A stretch of DNA of 64,000 bases from Solenopsis invicta (GCF_016802725.1 NC_052669.1:14116270-14180269); one strand, 5' to 3'. Positions 11,372 through 23,445 are shown, counted from the stretch's first letter. Notes: generated by a model not told the origin, from the letters alone. Program-made: numbers and translations.

Positions 11372-13454
11372 TTAATTATTACAAAATTGAAGAGGAATTA
11401 CAAAATACGAATCAGCGTCGATATTGCTTTTTATTTTTAAACATTTTTTTTTTGTATTTATGTTATTGGAACTTGAATAATATCCGAAGTATTCATTGAT
11501 ATTACTAATATGCCAAGTTTTTCCGAAGCGAATGGAATACTAAATACAGATTTTGGATTTAAAAAACGTCGTGCTCGAATAAGTAATACGTCATTATTTT
11601 CAAATATATCTGATATAAATACTATAGATCCATCATGAAACAAAACGCAATTGTCTATGTCATTAGTAGAAATTTTGAAGTTTTTAAATTGCACACAAGA
11701 TATATTGTTCATCGATTTTGGTTTGTAAATAACGATCGGATGCTGTTCCACACGACACGGTTGAATTGGAATTAGTAATTCTTCGAATACGCAATTAGAC
11801 AATTCCTGCAATGGCTTTCTAGAATTATGTAATTTTTTTTTATTTTCTGCATATAATTTTCAAATTTAAAACAACTAAAGTTTTCTAAACAACCAAACGT
11901 TTTGACATCTTTCGAAAGATGGAGTAAATTATGTACGTTGTGTGAAACATATTCATCACCATAAATAGTACCATAGTTTGACACAAACCACAATAATAAT
12001 GAATGTGCATAATCGTTAAATATTATACATAATTGTGGATCAATTAATATTCTTATTGCAATACTCAAAGAAAGAAAATGATTATAAAACGTAGGTGCTA
12101 ATACTGATTTCATAACGATAATGCTAGTATAGAGCAAAAATTGGCGAAATTCGGTAACCTTTCATCTATCGATATCATATAAACTTCTAGGTTTTCTTGC
12201 GAATTCTGATGGTATGCAGGACTTGATTGCAATTAAATGATCGGAAACTTTCTTGATATTTTCTGCTGATAATCTGATATTTTTACTACCTCTAACCCAC
12301 TGTAGCAATCGTTTCACAACACCTAAACAAACAAGATGCATGTAGTCTAACGGAATTTGCGATACCATACCAATGGAAATCTTCTCTAGTATAGAATTAC
12401 CAGTATGATGCTCGGGTTGAGCTCGATTTTTGAATGTATTATTTGAACGTAAAGTGCAACGAGTTTCAGGATAAACTACTCTATTACATCTGAAATCACC
12501 CTCTTGTGTATATTTTGAACATGAAAAATATCCAGTATGCCTTTTCGTACATGTTATAAATGATTTGGCTGGTGCATCACATACTATTGCGTTAATACTA
12601 ACAGTATATCTCTTATTAGAAACAAGTAAACCACATTGAGAAAGAAAGACAAATTCGTTCACAAAATCAGCTAAAAATTTGTTTGCATCATTCGGTTACG
12701 ACATACCATGATATATACCAATTATAAATGGTGATGTATAAACATGTATGCCTTCAATAGACGTCAAAATAGGCCAAAATTGACTACCGGAACTTTTGGA
12801 AATAAGTAAACCATCTATATTAATATTTAATTTTAAATGATTACTTTTTATAAATGCAGAATACATGTTTATGCTTCGCTGGAGACCAGATGAAATGCCA
12901 AAATGTACATAATGACCTTTGTCTAAAAATGTTATATTTATGGATGCATTTCGCGGTGATCCCATTAAAACCCGAACATCAGTAGATAAATCAGAATGAC
13001 CATGTTTTTTCAAAATTTTAAGTAACTTATTTACAGTACTATGAGCAATATTGTCCTCAACAACTAATGTTTGGAAATCTTCTTTTAAATTTTTGCCAAA
13101 AGTATTATCAATATTTGTAAAGTCAAGAACATTATCAGAATTTGTCAAGTCAAGAGCATTATCAATATTTGTCAAATCAAGAGCATTTTCTAATTCAAAA
13201 CTATGTTCTCTGTCGCTTTCTGATAGCGATTCTATTACGTCATTTACTTGGCATTCTGTATCCAATGTATTGCATGTAGTACGTAACACATTGTTTTTTT
13301 CAGAAGTACATGCTGATTCGCTTATTGAACCAGATGTCGAAACAATTGATTGTAAAGGAAAAACATCGATAGAATCTAATACGTTTTTAATTAATTGATT
13401 ATAACATCTCTTAGATAAAAATCGTACATCTTTAGGCATGATAAGATAGCACAA
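11372..13454 (-). pseudogene. Tnp2/EnSpm-like transposase of element A, frameshifted
   Basis: Begins MPKDVRFLSKRCYNQLI, closely similar to the start of the C-element protein (MPKDYQYLSKRRKNQII). Continues with NINIDGLLISKSSGSQFWPI, CDAPAKSF, HTGYFSCSKYTQEGDF, VPLDYMHLVCLG (here IPLDYMHLVCLG) and NVHNLLHLSKDVKTFG, the same order as the intact B protein. Frame breaks lie near 12690, 12150, 11800 and in a run of ten A's (minus strand) near 11450. After that last break the frame again matches C down to a TAA at 11374-11372. In this family the two Asp blocks (NIDG and CD-PAK) are the likely catalytic residues. The gene is first in a tandem pair with the DUF4806 gene. Confidence 0.7.
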
Positions 13455-15073
13455 ATCTGTTGAATAAAAACTACGTTATATGTAAAATAAATTTAGTTTT
13501 GTTAAATGTTACATGAAGAAGAACAAATGCAATAAAATATGTTACATGAAAATGAAATTAATTAAAGAATTAATAAATTTTAAATGTTAAAAAATATTAG
13601 TATAATTTTTTGCAATTGTCACACTTAAAACAATTTAACGTGGGACATCAAGGGAAAAATGTATTTTACTTTGAAAACAATTGTGCCAATCTCTGATTGT
13701 ATATGCGACTTTCGATTCTAACCTTTAATTATGCAAATTTTATCTTAATGTACTCTTCATATTTCATATAAGTATTATATAAATTAATAAAAATGGGAAA
13801 ACTTCGTACCTTTACATTACGTTCAATGAATTACAGTTTGATTAAAAAAGTGACAAGATTTCCTTGGATTATCTTCAGGAGTTGCAAAGGCGTCCTTCTC
13901 CTATGATGAGAACCAACGGAAAGAACGGAAGCGTGCAATGTAATGCTATTAGGTTGGAATCCCGCGTAATTCAAATTATATAACATCATCATACTGTCAA
14001 TGTAATAATTGTTAGGTAATACGCAACATTGCAGTTATGTTATTATTCGGTAGTATTACATGTAAATAACGGAGTTTTATAATAGTTTTATAACCAAGTT
14101 ATATTGTATATTTAAAGGAAGGTTACATAATTATAATATAATTATAGGAAAACATCTGTTATATTACGTGTTGCTCCTACGTTATATTACATTTATATTT
14201 GGTGTTTGCTGGGTTATTATTTCATCATAAAATAAATTTATTAAATTTATTTATATATAGTTACATTTCTTTAACATGCTGAATTTCTGCATCCTTGATT
14301 GGAAATTGAATCCAATCATTCATTATAATATTCAATGCATTGACTACATTGCGTAGAATTTTACTAACTGTTGGTTGACTCATGATAAATAATCTTGGCC
14401 AACTCGCTTTTGATATGAACCAGAAGCTATAAAATTCAATGCAGTTAGAACCTAGAAAGTTATTGTCACAATAAATATCAAATTTCTAAAAAAAAAATAA
14501 TTATATTACTTTGAAATAATATTCTAATTTTAATACTTGTAATTCAACAGAAACTGCATGACATCGTCTTGGATTCGGTAGTAGAGGTGGTATATCTTCA
14601 ATAAGAGATTGCACAGCTTCTTTGGATAATCTGAAAAATTATAAAAAAGTTTACAATGCGCTTATTTTACTCAACTGTATTTTTAGTTTTTATTGTACGT
14701 ATGTCATCTATATGAAAATATAACCTCTAAAGATACAAAAAAATTACATGTACCTGTAAAGACTGCAAAATTCGTTTTCCGGTATATTAAATGGATTAGA
14801 AGCATTTCGTAATTTTCTTCGTATTCTTAACAATACATTATTTCTTCGATTTCTTACCACAATTATTAAATAATCCGTCGTATGCTGGGATTACTATATT
14901 CTTCAAGATGTTTCTTTTTATCTCTGTCTCATTTCACCATTTTACTGCTAAATTTTGTGCCGAACCCGCTCACGTGAATAATTTTGTATTTTCACAAGGT
15001 GAAATTAACGGTAATTGGGTGAGTTGCTCACTTTCGTCATTTTCACCCAATCCGAGAACCGTAATAGACCCCC

Positions 15074-15890
15074 AGCTTCATGCTTTTCGCGACATGCGGT
15101 CGAGCGTTATCATGCAACAAAATGACTTTGCATCAATTGTTGACTACGGATGATCTTTTTTGCATCAATACGTCACTTAATCGGCATAATTGCTGTTGGT
15201 AGCGATCAGCTGTGAGGGTTTCATTTGGACCGAAGAGTTCGTAATACAGCACACTTTTCTGGTTCCACCAAACGCACAACAAGGTCTTATGCCCGTGAAT
15301 ATTCCTTTTCGGCGTTGAAGCGGATGGTTGGCCGGGTTCCCATAAATTTTTTCGTTTGGGATTATCAAAATAAATCCATTTTTCATCGCCAGTCACGATG
15401 CGCCACAAAAAACTTTTTTTTCTTTGCCTGGCAAGCAAAGAAGTTGCAATAGTGAAAAGGCATTTTCAAAATGGCATTTTTTGACAACTCATATGGCAGC
15501 CATTTTCCTTCTTTCTGAATCTTTTCCATGGCATGCAAGCGTTTTGAGACGGCCATTGTAGTAACATTTAACTGTTCCGACAACTCTAAAAGCGTTTGGG
15601 CTGGATTCTCATCGAGCAATTCTTGCAGCTCGACATTTTCAAATTTTTTCGGCTCTCGTTTCGGAAGCGTTCCGACCAAACTCTACAAGTTCTTTCCGAT
15701 GGAGTTTCGTTACCATACACTTTGGATAATAAGCGATGTGCTTCAGCTGCGGTTTTTTTTAGGTCGAAGTAGTGAAGAAGCACATGTCGGAAAAACAGCT
15801 TATTGCGATTCATTTTCAGTCGATTGGAAAATGTCTTTGGTGTCGAGAAATCTAATCTATGAGAATTGAATTATTTTTGGCAATGTCTAA
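15074..15890 (-). pseudogene. Mariner fragment 2, transposase 5' two thirds
   Basis: Minus-strand reading from MNRNKLFFRHVLLHYFDLKK (15813) through WLPYELSKNAIL, TGDEKWIYFDNPKRKNLWEP (first Asp) and VILLHDNARPHVAKSM (second Asp) stops at 15074, where the Harbinger end begins; the third Asp and the C-terminus are absent. Frame breaks occur near 15650, 15430 and 15135. It differs in sequence from mariners 1 and 5. The 5' inverted repeat is not clearly recognisable between 15820 and 15971. Confidence 0.75.
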
Positions 15891-15971
15891 ACTACAAAAG
15901 ACATAGAGTTCGTCGTCGAAACTCGCCAGCGTTGAAGCCAGCACCCTCTAGTAGCGAGCGACAGGAATTAA

Positions 15972-16165
15972 CCCTAATAGCACAAGATATCCTCAGGATG
16001 ATCCTAAATCCGTCCTAAATGTCCTGGGATGTGAATGGGACGGGTTTAGGGCATTATAACATCCCAGGACTTCCCATGGGCATCCTAAGAACATCCCAAA
16101 AACACCTTTAGGGCGTCCTCGGAACATCCCATGGTCGTCCTTAAGACATCCTTTGGACGCCCCTT
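15972..16165. promoter_or_regulatory. Left subterminal repeat region of element B
   Basis: Contains repeated GGATGNTCC, CATCCCAGGA, GGGCGTCCTCGG and CATCCCATGG-type words in both orientations. These are candidate transposase binding sites by analogy with other DNA transposons; this is inference. Confidence 0.4.
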
Positions 16166-17094
16166 GGAGGTTTGTACAGGAGGTATAGATTATAAACACG
16201 TCCAACACATAATTTCAGCATATACTAACCAATGCAACGCACAAACGGGATCCGTGGGCTGTCGGTGCGTGATAACCATTTATGAATTTTTTTAAAATAC
16301 AGAATTATGCATTGAAAAAAATAATTTCAGGATATTTGAGGATTACTTTAGGATGTTTGAGGATTATACAGAACCATTAAAATTATTCTTACAAAATACA
16401 TATTAAATAAAATAGGTAGTGACAAGCTCGTGTCAATGAGTAAACAAGAAAGTTAAGACAAATAGGCCTATAACGGGCAGGTTTATTCAAAATAGGATTA
16501 ATACATATAAATTATTATAATCAAACGAAGAGTCAAAAATTCCTTTAAACATTATTAATACATAAATCAAACGCGTTTCGTGCTACACAGAGCCTTCATC
16601 AGTGAAAAACATTTTCTTATAAAAAACAAACGAGAAACCGCAAATAAAAATAGATAAATTAAATAATAATATCGCGAATTACAGGAGCCTCATGTGAGCC
16701 TTCGATCCAAGAAGTGAACACGCAGTTAGAATAAATAAATAAAAATGTGAGTAAATAACAAAATATAAATATAAATAAAAGTGAAAAGAGTTATGACAGA
16801 TTAAACAAAAATGCTGTGACGGTGTCTTGTTTTTATTGTGTCCAAGTTCTACGTTGATAGGCGAGAATGTAAGGAAGTCCGATGTGAAAAATAATTTCCT
16901 TGTCAATAACGATTATTGTAAGATGGTCAGATTTTCAGTCACAGATGAAGGGAAAAGAAATAAACGGAAAGATGCGTGCTCTTCTTGGATCGTATCTCAC
17001 GAATAGATGTTGTGCTTGTGACTTTCAGTGAGAGACTACATACATATTGTTGTATCACAATCAAAAACTTTTACTTACACATGAATCATAAAGT
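16166..17094. other. Non-coding stretch of element B, left side
   Basis: AT-rich sequence without a convincing reading frame. Short words such as AGGATGTTTGAGGATTA near 16340 echo the right end of B (28500-28720). Nothing else recognised. Confidence 0.4.
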
Positions 17095-17795
17095 TCAATT
17101 TGCAAACGAAAATTTCGTGATAACATCATTCGCAAACGCGTGCGTCGCTCTGATTTCACAACACGGGCAATCGGTCTCTTTCACGAGTCTGTTTGCGAAA
17201 ATGGTAGTGATCGCGAAAAGATTTTCCTCTGTCTTCAACGAACATCCATTGATACCGATATACAAGCTTAATTGTAGTATGGAATTCGCATCTTTAGGAT
17301 TACCATCGAAGGAGTGCACGACGCCCGCCGTCAATTCGTTTTTGTGCTTCATCAGGATTTACATGAAGTCGTCACTGGCGTTGCGACAGTGCAGGAACAT
17401 TAGTAGCATTAACGTCGAGCACAACAATTGCAGCTCGAAATACTTCTTCTGGGTCTCCTTAGGACAGAAATTCAACCTGTCGTAATCCAAGTCCATCTCG
17501 CCGATCGCGACGATCTTGTCCTTGTTATTTAACGACAGGTCCGACAACGACTTCAGGTACTCCTCTGGATTGTCGCATTCCTCATATTTATTGCATCGCG
17601 TCGGATGACAACCGACCGTCGAATACAGCCTGTCATCAATTCGCGCTACTCCAAGAACCTACTTGCTATTTTTCTACGCTACCAGCGTGATGATGATCTT
17701 CGAGAGGTTGTTCTTCCAACTTCGCTCTAAAATAATCTTGTCTAAATCCGGCTGATGCTTCTGGGACCCGTAATAGATATCGAATAGAATATATC
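17095..17795 (-). pseudogene. TatD-type deoxyribonuclease (TATDN1-like) fragment, left copy
   Basis: On the minus strand one reads, in order, YYGSQKHQPDLDK, ILERSWKNNLSKIIIT, VGCHPTRCNKYEECDNPEEY, DKIVAIGEMDLDYDRLNFCP, TQKKYFELQL, MFLHCRNASDDFM, GVVHSFDGNPKDA, LYIGINGCSLKTEENL and ETDCPCCEIRATHAF. This follows the TATDN1 family over most of its length, including the metal-site Glu (AIGE), His (FLHC), His (VHSFDG) and Asp (ETD). No introns interrupt it. Stops and shifts occur near 17680 and 17370, and both protein ends are missing, so it is a dead fragment. It lies immediately downstream of the DUF4806 copy. Because it recurs in the other arm of B, it is part of the transposon. Confidence 0.75.
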
Positions 17796-17827
17796 AAAAA
17801 TAACATCAAACAACATGAATATTTGGC

Positions 17828-19810
17828 TTAATCCGATAAACTAGCGTCATCTTGGTCATCTTGTTCCGAAACATGTTCCACATTTTTCATTTTATTCACA
17901 CTAAAAGAATTTATACTAATTAAAATTTCACAACAATGACATTATTATATATTTTTATACATTTTTAAATAATACTTTACATAACGTTTTATTCACGTAG
18001 AAATGAAAAAAGGAACTTACTTTCTTTCGTTACGTTCTGATGCATGTCTTAACCAAGACTTAACAGGCACTGAAATAATTTGTTCAGTTGTGTCGGGGAA
18101 ATAAATTCGTACAGCACCTATAACACGTTAATATACAATAATATTTAAAAGTAACATATATTTATAGTTATGTAAGGTATTTTATATATATTGAACATAT
18201 AAACAATAAGTACATTATTATTTTATAAAAATAATATGATGTAGTTATTGTCTATCTCTTTCTAACATATATAATAAAAAATACCATATATAACTATTTG
18301 ATCCCTATTGAAAACGCGCTTATAAAAATGTTTGCACACTTTTTTATCATTCTATCCTTGTTTTATGTCTAATGAACAGTTAAGATTACTGAATACGAAT
18401 CTTATTGTATTAGTTTAAGTAAATATTGGTTTAACTTACCAATTATAATACTTCTTAAATGCAAATCAAAGAAGGAACGTTTTTTTTCCCACCAACGTAA
18501 CTAAATAAGCTTGCAACTGGATCACTTAAAGTTCTTCGCAATATATTAAATGTAAGGGATTTGATGTCTGTTCCTCCTATTCGTGATAGTTCAATAATCT
18601 ATAAAAAATATAAATGAGATTAAATCTTTTTGTATGTTATTAGTTTAAAAAATTATTTTTTTAAAATACATACCAACGCTTTACAATTGATTTTGTTCTC
18701 CATTATTAATTTTGCGATTTTCTCTAAGTGTTCCACAGTTTTTAACGGAAAAAATTCCATGTAATCAACTTCCGAAATTCGTTTTTCTGATTTATCTTCT
18801 AGGGTAAAAATTTTTATCTGGTTTTGTATATCATTTAATGTTGTCGTTGCAATATTTTGTTGGTGAAATATTCTCGAAATTTTGAAATCTATATCTAATA
18901 GTTTTCGCAGAATAAATTTTTGTACATCTGACGAAGCTGAAAGATTTTATAAAATTAAAGTTCTTTATAAAATATAAATATACAAATTGTTCTGAAATTC
19001 ATGATTTCAAATATAGCAAGTCGTCGAAAAGATAAATAAAATTGTAATTTGCAAATTTTTATTTTATGCCGTAATTTTTGAGATATAAAGGTTTAAGACT
19101 AGCCAGTAACAAACTGCGCTTAGATGGTATGCATATCCATGAATTGCGCGTGTACCAATGATCGTATGACAGGTGACCATCTAAATCATCTGATCTGATT
19201 GACCGACTTTAAGCCTTTACATCTTCAAACTACTGTTTGAATTAAAAATTTCTATATAACTGTTTTACTTTATTTTTCAAAAACTTTCTTGCTATACTAT
19301 ATTTTGATTCGTAAATTTTGGAACATCGTCTATTACAAAGCAATATGATTAGTACTTACATGTGTTAACAGTATGAGTTTGAAAATGTTCAAATTCGAAT
19401 ACATTTTTTTCTCCGTCATCTGTGATATGATCAAAATCATATCCCATGAATAAAAATATAAAATGTTCAAATTATTTGACTTTAATTCAGACGTAATTTC
19501 GTATTATTGTAATATGGAATATGTGTGTGTGGTGTGTGCATAAGTGTGCATGTGTGCACGTGAGTACATTTTTTACCTGTATTAATTTTTGAAGAACTAG
19601 CTTCTTCTATAATATATAAAGATTTTTGGACTTATTTACATGATGACGTTTTACATGATTTTTTAAGTACATTTTCAGATGTAGTAATAGGAATGCTTTT
19701 TTGTGGAATTTTTGGATAAGAGGGTACGTGAACTCTTTTTTCTTCTTCGGAGAAGCTTTCTTCGGTACTTATGACAGTTTTCGCTCTGTTCTTTCTACTT
19801 TTTTGGACAC
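17828..19810 (-). pseudogene. Inverted partial copy of the DUF4806 gene in element B (left arm)
   Basis: The sequence is the reverse complement of the right-arm gene from within its second exon to its stop codon, including introns: for example the end reads LSD followed by TAA at 17830-17828. The first exon is missing; the left copy starts abruptly at about 19810, close to the transposase stop. An intron and a short exon present in the right arm (about 24850-26090) are deleted here. Without exon 1 it cannot make the full protein. Transcription across both arms would give complementary RNAs. Confidence 0.7.
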
Positions 19811-19845
19811 TGGATGATAATTTTCAATTGCTGACAATATTTCTT

Positions 19846-21972
19846 TCAGTGCAACAATGGAAATATCACAAATTTATCTTCTGATAATGGTAATTTAACA
19901 TATTTTTTATGAATATTTTTTATTGGCCATATTTGTAATTCGCTTAAACCATGTACAGTAAATATTTTTAATAATGATGACGGACATGGAATTTTGTAAA
20001 AATCTTGTTTATGTAAAAATTTATGACCGATAATTACATTTGCATTAAGATCTCTATTGAATGCTATATTCTTTATTAGCACAATAGTTTCATCGATTAA
20101 TGCACAACAGTTATCTCCTGTTACATCTATTCGTAATGTCATATTTGTTTTTGTTATTATTTTATATTGTGGATTGCAACAACCATGTATTAATGGCCCA
20201 GATGTGTGAATAGATCTCATATCTAATTTAAAGTTTTCATTTTCTTCTATCGTTAATTTTTCTGGTATTTTATTTTCTTCATATTCAATATATCTTCGAA
20301 CAATTTGTTGCAATGGTTTGTCATACTTTTTCAATAGTTTTTTTAATGTTTGTAAAAAATTTTCGTATTTAAATGCACTAAAATTATCTAGTGGACCAAA
20401 TTTTTTTACATTCTGCACAAGATGGATGAGACCGTGTACATTATGAGAGACGTTGTGAGTACCATAAATCAATCCAAATGATGTAACGAAATGTTCCAGC
20501 AATTCCTGACAATAATTAAATAAATTTTGTGCTTCTGTAGAACATAATATTCTAATAGCTGCATGTAACGTTACAAAGTGATCATATATGTCACGACGAA
20601 GAATATCTTTAAAAGCTACAGGTCCTACATACAGAAGTAACTGTCGAAATTCGGTAGCTTTCCATAATTTAACCAAAGTTAGTGATCGAGGTTTTCGTAC
20701 AAATTCAGAAGGTACGTGTTTTTTTAATACATTTTCTAAATGTGATGATATCATTTGACATTTTCTATTTTCCAAACGATGTTTTAATTCGCCGAATAGC
20801 CATAGATATACCAATCGTCGCGTAATTCCAAGACAAACCAAATGCATATAATCCAGTGGTACATTATTTATTAGATCAAAATTTGGAATTTCTTCAACAA
20901 TCGATGTACCAATATGATGATTTTCATCGATTTTTGATCTAAAATGGAGATCTGTTCTCAATGGAGCATTTATTTCAGGGAAACAAACCTTATTACAACG
21001 GAAATCACCTTCAGTTGTACATTTTGTGCAACTGGAATAACCAGTATGTCCTTTAATTTGTAAGATAAACGCTTTAGCTGGTGTATCACATATTATAGAA
21101 TGTATACTGCATTGAATGTGTTCATTATCAATAACAATTCCATCCTGACATAATAATTTTGCTTCCTCTATAAAGTCTCGTAAAAAGTCTTCTAAATTAC
21201 AAGGTTTTTGTTTGCCATAATATGCTCCAATAATGAAAACTTGCTTTGATTGTTCTATGGAACCTAAAATTGGCCACAACTGTTGTTGTGAAGATTTAGA
21301 TAATGGCAATCCATCAATATTTATGGATATTTTTATATCAGTTGGATTTATGGAATTAAATGACAAAATATTTTCAATTGACTTTAGTAATCCAAAGTAG
21401 TAATATTCTCCTCCAGCACATTGTCTAATATCAGTATTTCTTGGAGTACGCAGAAGTGTTCTAGGATCAGATGGTATGTTAGAATGACAATTGTCACAAG
21501 TATACTGTCTTATACCATGTACAAGATTACGTAGTGCTTGTTGCGAAACATTTTCTTTGACTGCCCAATTAGCAAGAAATGTTTTGAAATCAATATCTAC
21601 ATCCTCATTCTCATTATTAATCTGAAAGTCTCTTATTTGTTGCTCATTTTCACTGCTTGATACAGAATTAATTTCATCTGAATCACTGTTTGTATCATTT
21701 GATAAATCGGTATCTATCTCTCTTCCGACAAGTAAATTATCGTTTAATCCTGATGTCGAAGGATATATATGAGATTCATTAGATGTCGAAGGATATATAT
21801 GAGATTCATTAGATGTCGAAGGATATATATGAGATTCATTAGATACTGATGACACGTCAGTTACATTATTACATGATGTATTTAATGCTTCGCTAATTAC
21901 ATCAACTTCTATCTTTCGAATTTTTCTTTGACTTACAGAATTAATTGTATAAAATCTATTTTCACGTGACAT
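19846..21972 (-). CDS. Intact Tnp2/EnSpm-like transposase of element B, 708 aa
   Basis: A single uninterrupted frame. The N-terminus (residues 1-130) is acidic and low in complexity and holds three tandem copies of NESHIYPSTS (about 45-74). A CDNC motif lies at 159-162. Core: NIDGLPLSKSSQQQLWPILG (Asp220), CDTPAKAF (Asp296), a zinc-like CTKC at 315-318, VPLDYMHLVCLG (about 371-382), RKPRS (426-430), LLYVGP (446-451), SHNVHGLIHL (509-518) and FSAFKYENF (531-539, Glu537). The order Asp, Asp, CxxC, His-rich stretch, Glu is what I would expect of a CMC (CACTA/Mirage/Chapaev) DDE transposase. That assignment comes from pattern comparison and could instead fall in the related Plavaka/KDZ group. Copies A and C are broken, so this one is the reference for the family. 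It would cut and join DNA in the nucleus. Confidence 0.75.
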   Translation of the reverse strand: MSRENRFYTINSVSQRKIRKIEVDVISEALNTSCNNVTDVSSVSNESHIYPSTSNESHIYPSTSNESHIYPSTSGLNDNLLVGREIDTDLSNDTNSDSDEINSVSSSENEQQIRDFQINNENEDVDIDFKTFLANWAVKENVSQQALRNLVHGIRQYTCDNCHSNIPSDPRTLLRTPRNTDIRQCAGGEYYYFGLLKSIENILSFNSINPTDIKISINIDGLPLSKSSQQQLWPILGSIEQSKQVFIIGAYYGKQKPCNLEDFLRDFIEEAKLLCQDGIVIDNEHIQCSIHSIICDTPAKAFILQIKGHTGYSSCTKCTTEGDFRCNKVCFPEINAPLRTDLHFRSKIDENHHIGTSIVEEIPNFDLINNVPLDYMHLVCLGITRRLVYLWLFGELKHRLENRKCQMISSHLENVLKKHVPSEFVRKPRSLTLVKLWKATEFRQLLLYVGPVAFKDILRRDIYDHFVTLHAAIRILCSTEAQNLFNYCQELLEHFVTSFGLIYGTHNVSHNVHGLIHLVQNVKKFGPLDNFSAFKYENFLQTLKKLLKKYDKPLQQIVRRYIEYEENKIPEKLTIEENENFKLDMRSIHTSGPLIHGCCNPQYKIITKTNMTLRIDVTGDNCCALIDETIVLIKNIAFNRDLNANVIIGHKFLHKQDFYKIPCPSSLLKIFTVHGLSELQIWPIKNIHKKYVKLPLSEDKFVIFPLLH

Positions 21973-22319
21973 CTTTAACTTTATAAAAATATCTAGTTAC
22001 TGTTCATATCTAGTTCCCTTAAAAAATATATATGTAAATTAATATCTAACCTTACAATTTGTCGCGTTATTTCGCAAACATTTGAGAGTTTAAAATTAAA
22101 GGATAATTACACGTTTTATATCTTTGCCGTAATAAATGTTTTGGAATATATGTTTATAAAAAATGTTATAAGAATAAGCAGAAATAAAAAAAATCTTATT
22201 TCTGCTCATGCGATTACATGTCTTTATGACACGTTACTAGTTTGTATGAAAAAATAGGAGACTATAATATCGTTAATAAGTCAAATAATAACATTTTTAT
22301 CTTGTACCTTACCTGTGAC

Positions 22320-23445
22320 ACCGTAAATCGCTGATGATTCCTCAAAGTACCATATAATGTTAAAAACACTGTCTTTCGTTAGCTTGCTTTTTTCCTCAGG
22401 TATCATTACAGATATCATTTCCGGTTGACACTTATGCAGAAGCAGGCGGTGGGGACAAACAGGAAGAAAATACGTCGTCTGCAGAACTATTTACATTTAT
22501 TTGGTTAAGTTGCTGGTGCATCTGTCAATGATAACGGCATTCGCTGATTACAGATCCTAACCTCTAATATTATTGTAATATACATTATGTTGTTGAATTA
22601 CCTTTAAAAATCACGCTGTCGAGAACACGCTTGCCACATCGTCTACAAAACGTTTCGCAAGCAGAAAATACATCGAAACCGGGATATGCTAATGAAATCC
22701 CGCATAATTAGAATGGAGTGTCTTCTATATTTTTCACGTGTGTTAATAATAATCTATTACTATTGGTTAGCGGTTATTGCTTGCATAAACCAGGCTTTAA
22801 GCCTTTAGCCCTAAGAAATTGGCCAAACACAATCGATTATTCTTCTACAAGTCAACTATTATTGGTCAATTTCTTAGGGCTAAAGGCTTAAGTCTCTATT
22901 GTAGACGACGCTTAAACGGTCCTACTTCTCGTGGCGTATGGCGCTCGGGGTGAGAGGAATGGGGGGAAAGCGCCACCGAGACTTCGAGAACCGGATGCCG
23001 GACACGGACAATAGTAATAGATTATTATTAACACACGTGGAAAATATAGAAGACACTCCATTCTAATTAAGCGGGATTTTATTAGTATATTCCGGTTTCG
23101 ATGTATTTTCTGCTTGCGAAACGTTTTGTAGACGATGTGGCAAGCGTGTTCTCGACAGCGTGATTTTTTAAGGTAATTCAACAACATAATGTATATTACA
23201 ATAATATTAGAGGTTAGGATCTGTAATCAGCGAATGCCGTTATCATCGACAGATGCACCAGCATCTTAACCAAATAAATGTCAATAGTTCTGCAGACGAC
23301 GTATTTTCTTCCTGTTTGTCCCCACCGCCTGCTTCTGTATAAGTGTCAACCGGAAATGATATCTGTAATGATACCTGAGGATAATAGCAAGATAACGAAA
23401 GACTGTTTTTAGCATTATATGGTACTTTGATAGTTACTTGGTCAG
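22320..23445. repeat. Inverted-repeat centre of element B
   Basis: About 22320-22766 is an inverted copy of about 23008-23445 (for example CAAGCAGAAAATACATCGAA on the left against TTCGATGTATTTTCTGCTTG on the right). In the middle a second inverted repeat, TTTAGCCCTAAGAAATTGG / CCAATTTCTTAGGGCTAAA-like, spans about 22798-22891. This is the symmetry point of the whole element and also the 5' region between the two outward-reading genes, so it may hold both promoters. No clear coding sequence. Confidence 0.65.

Larger units (their letters stand above)
5567..14213 (-). mobile_element. Two-gene DNA transposon 'A' (CCCAGCA family), 8647 bp
   Basis: Left end CCTAGCAAACACGG and right end (reversed) CCCAGCAAACACC are terminal inverted repeats, flanked by the dinucleotide TT at 5565-5566 and 14214-14215. 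Removing the element joins two parts of one HARBI1 intron. Both genes read leftward: transposase 13454-11372, then DUF4806 gene 10971-8595. The left (3') end carries many GTTATATAAC-like motifs and the block GTTAGTTGTAATTTCCCACT (5655 onward) that is shared with elements C, D and E. A mariner is nested at 6286-7589. Both genes are damaged or fragmentary, so this copy is probably immobile. Confidence 0.75.
4352..14867 (-). pseudogene. HARBI1-like Harbinger transposase (DDE_Tnp_4), broken
   Basis: Minus-strand exons: 14867-14754, 14630-14537, 14452-14266, 5489-about 5365, 5214-5071, 4947-4757, 4548-4352. Conserved blocks appear in order: helix-turn-helix MSQPTVSKILRNV; GAIDGTHIAI (first Asp); AVNAAHGGRTHDARVW (second Asp); GDSAYLLLP; RSCVERCIGILKGRWRCL (catalytic Glu); and C-terminal RIVNAACVLHNIAIR. 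These are the signature blocks of the PIF/Harbinger nuclease. Defects: the expected start codon reads ACG, the frame shifts just before MSQPT, and a TAG lies in the exon ending near 5365. The intron between 14266 and 5489 holds the whole of element A. It is therefore a dead copy; product identity is secure, exact splice sites less so. Confidence 0.75.
1..15073. mobile_element. PIF/Harbinger-like DNA transposon, right part, heavily interrupted
   Basis: Two genes converge here, as is usual in Harbinger elements: an accessory-type gene on the plus strand (1-1261) and a HARBI1-like nuclease on the minus strand (14867-4352). The right end is placed at 15073 because the sequence read inward from it (minus strand) starts GGGGGTCTATTACGG, which matches the ends of the small element at 2805-3938 (GGGGGTCTATCATG). 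A mariner fragment starts at the next base. The left end lies outside the window. Inside are a solo LTR (1504-4023) and an 8.6-kb two-gene transposon (5567-14213), so the unit is much longer than its own sequence. The grouping of both genes into one element is inference; the nuclease itself is clear. Confidence 0.6.

Noticed and set aside
16976..17485. Plus-strand open frame of 169 codons
   Set aside because: It is antisense to the TatD fragment read on the minus strand, which matches a known family over its whole length.
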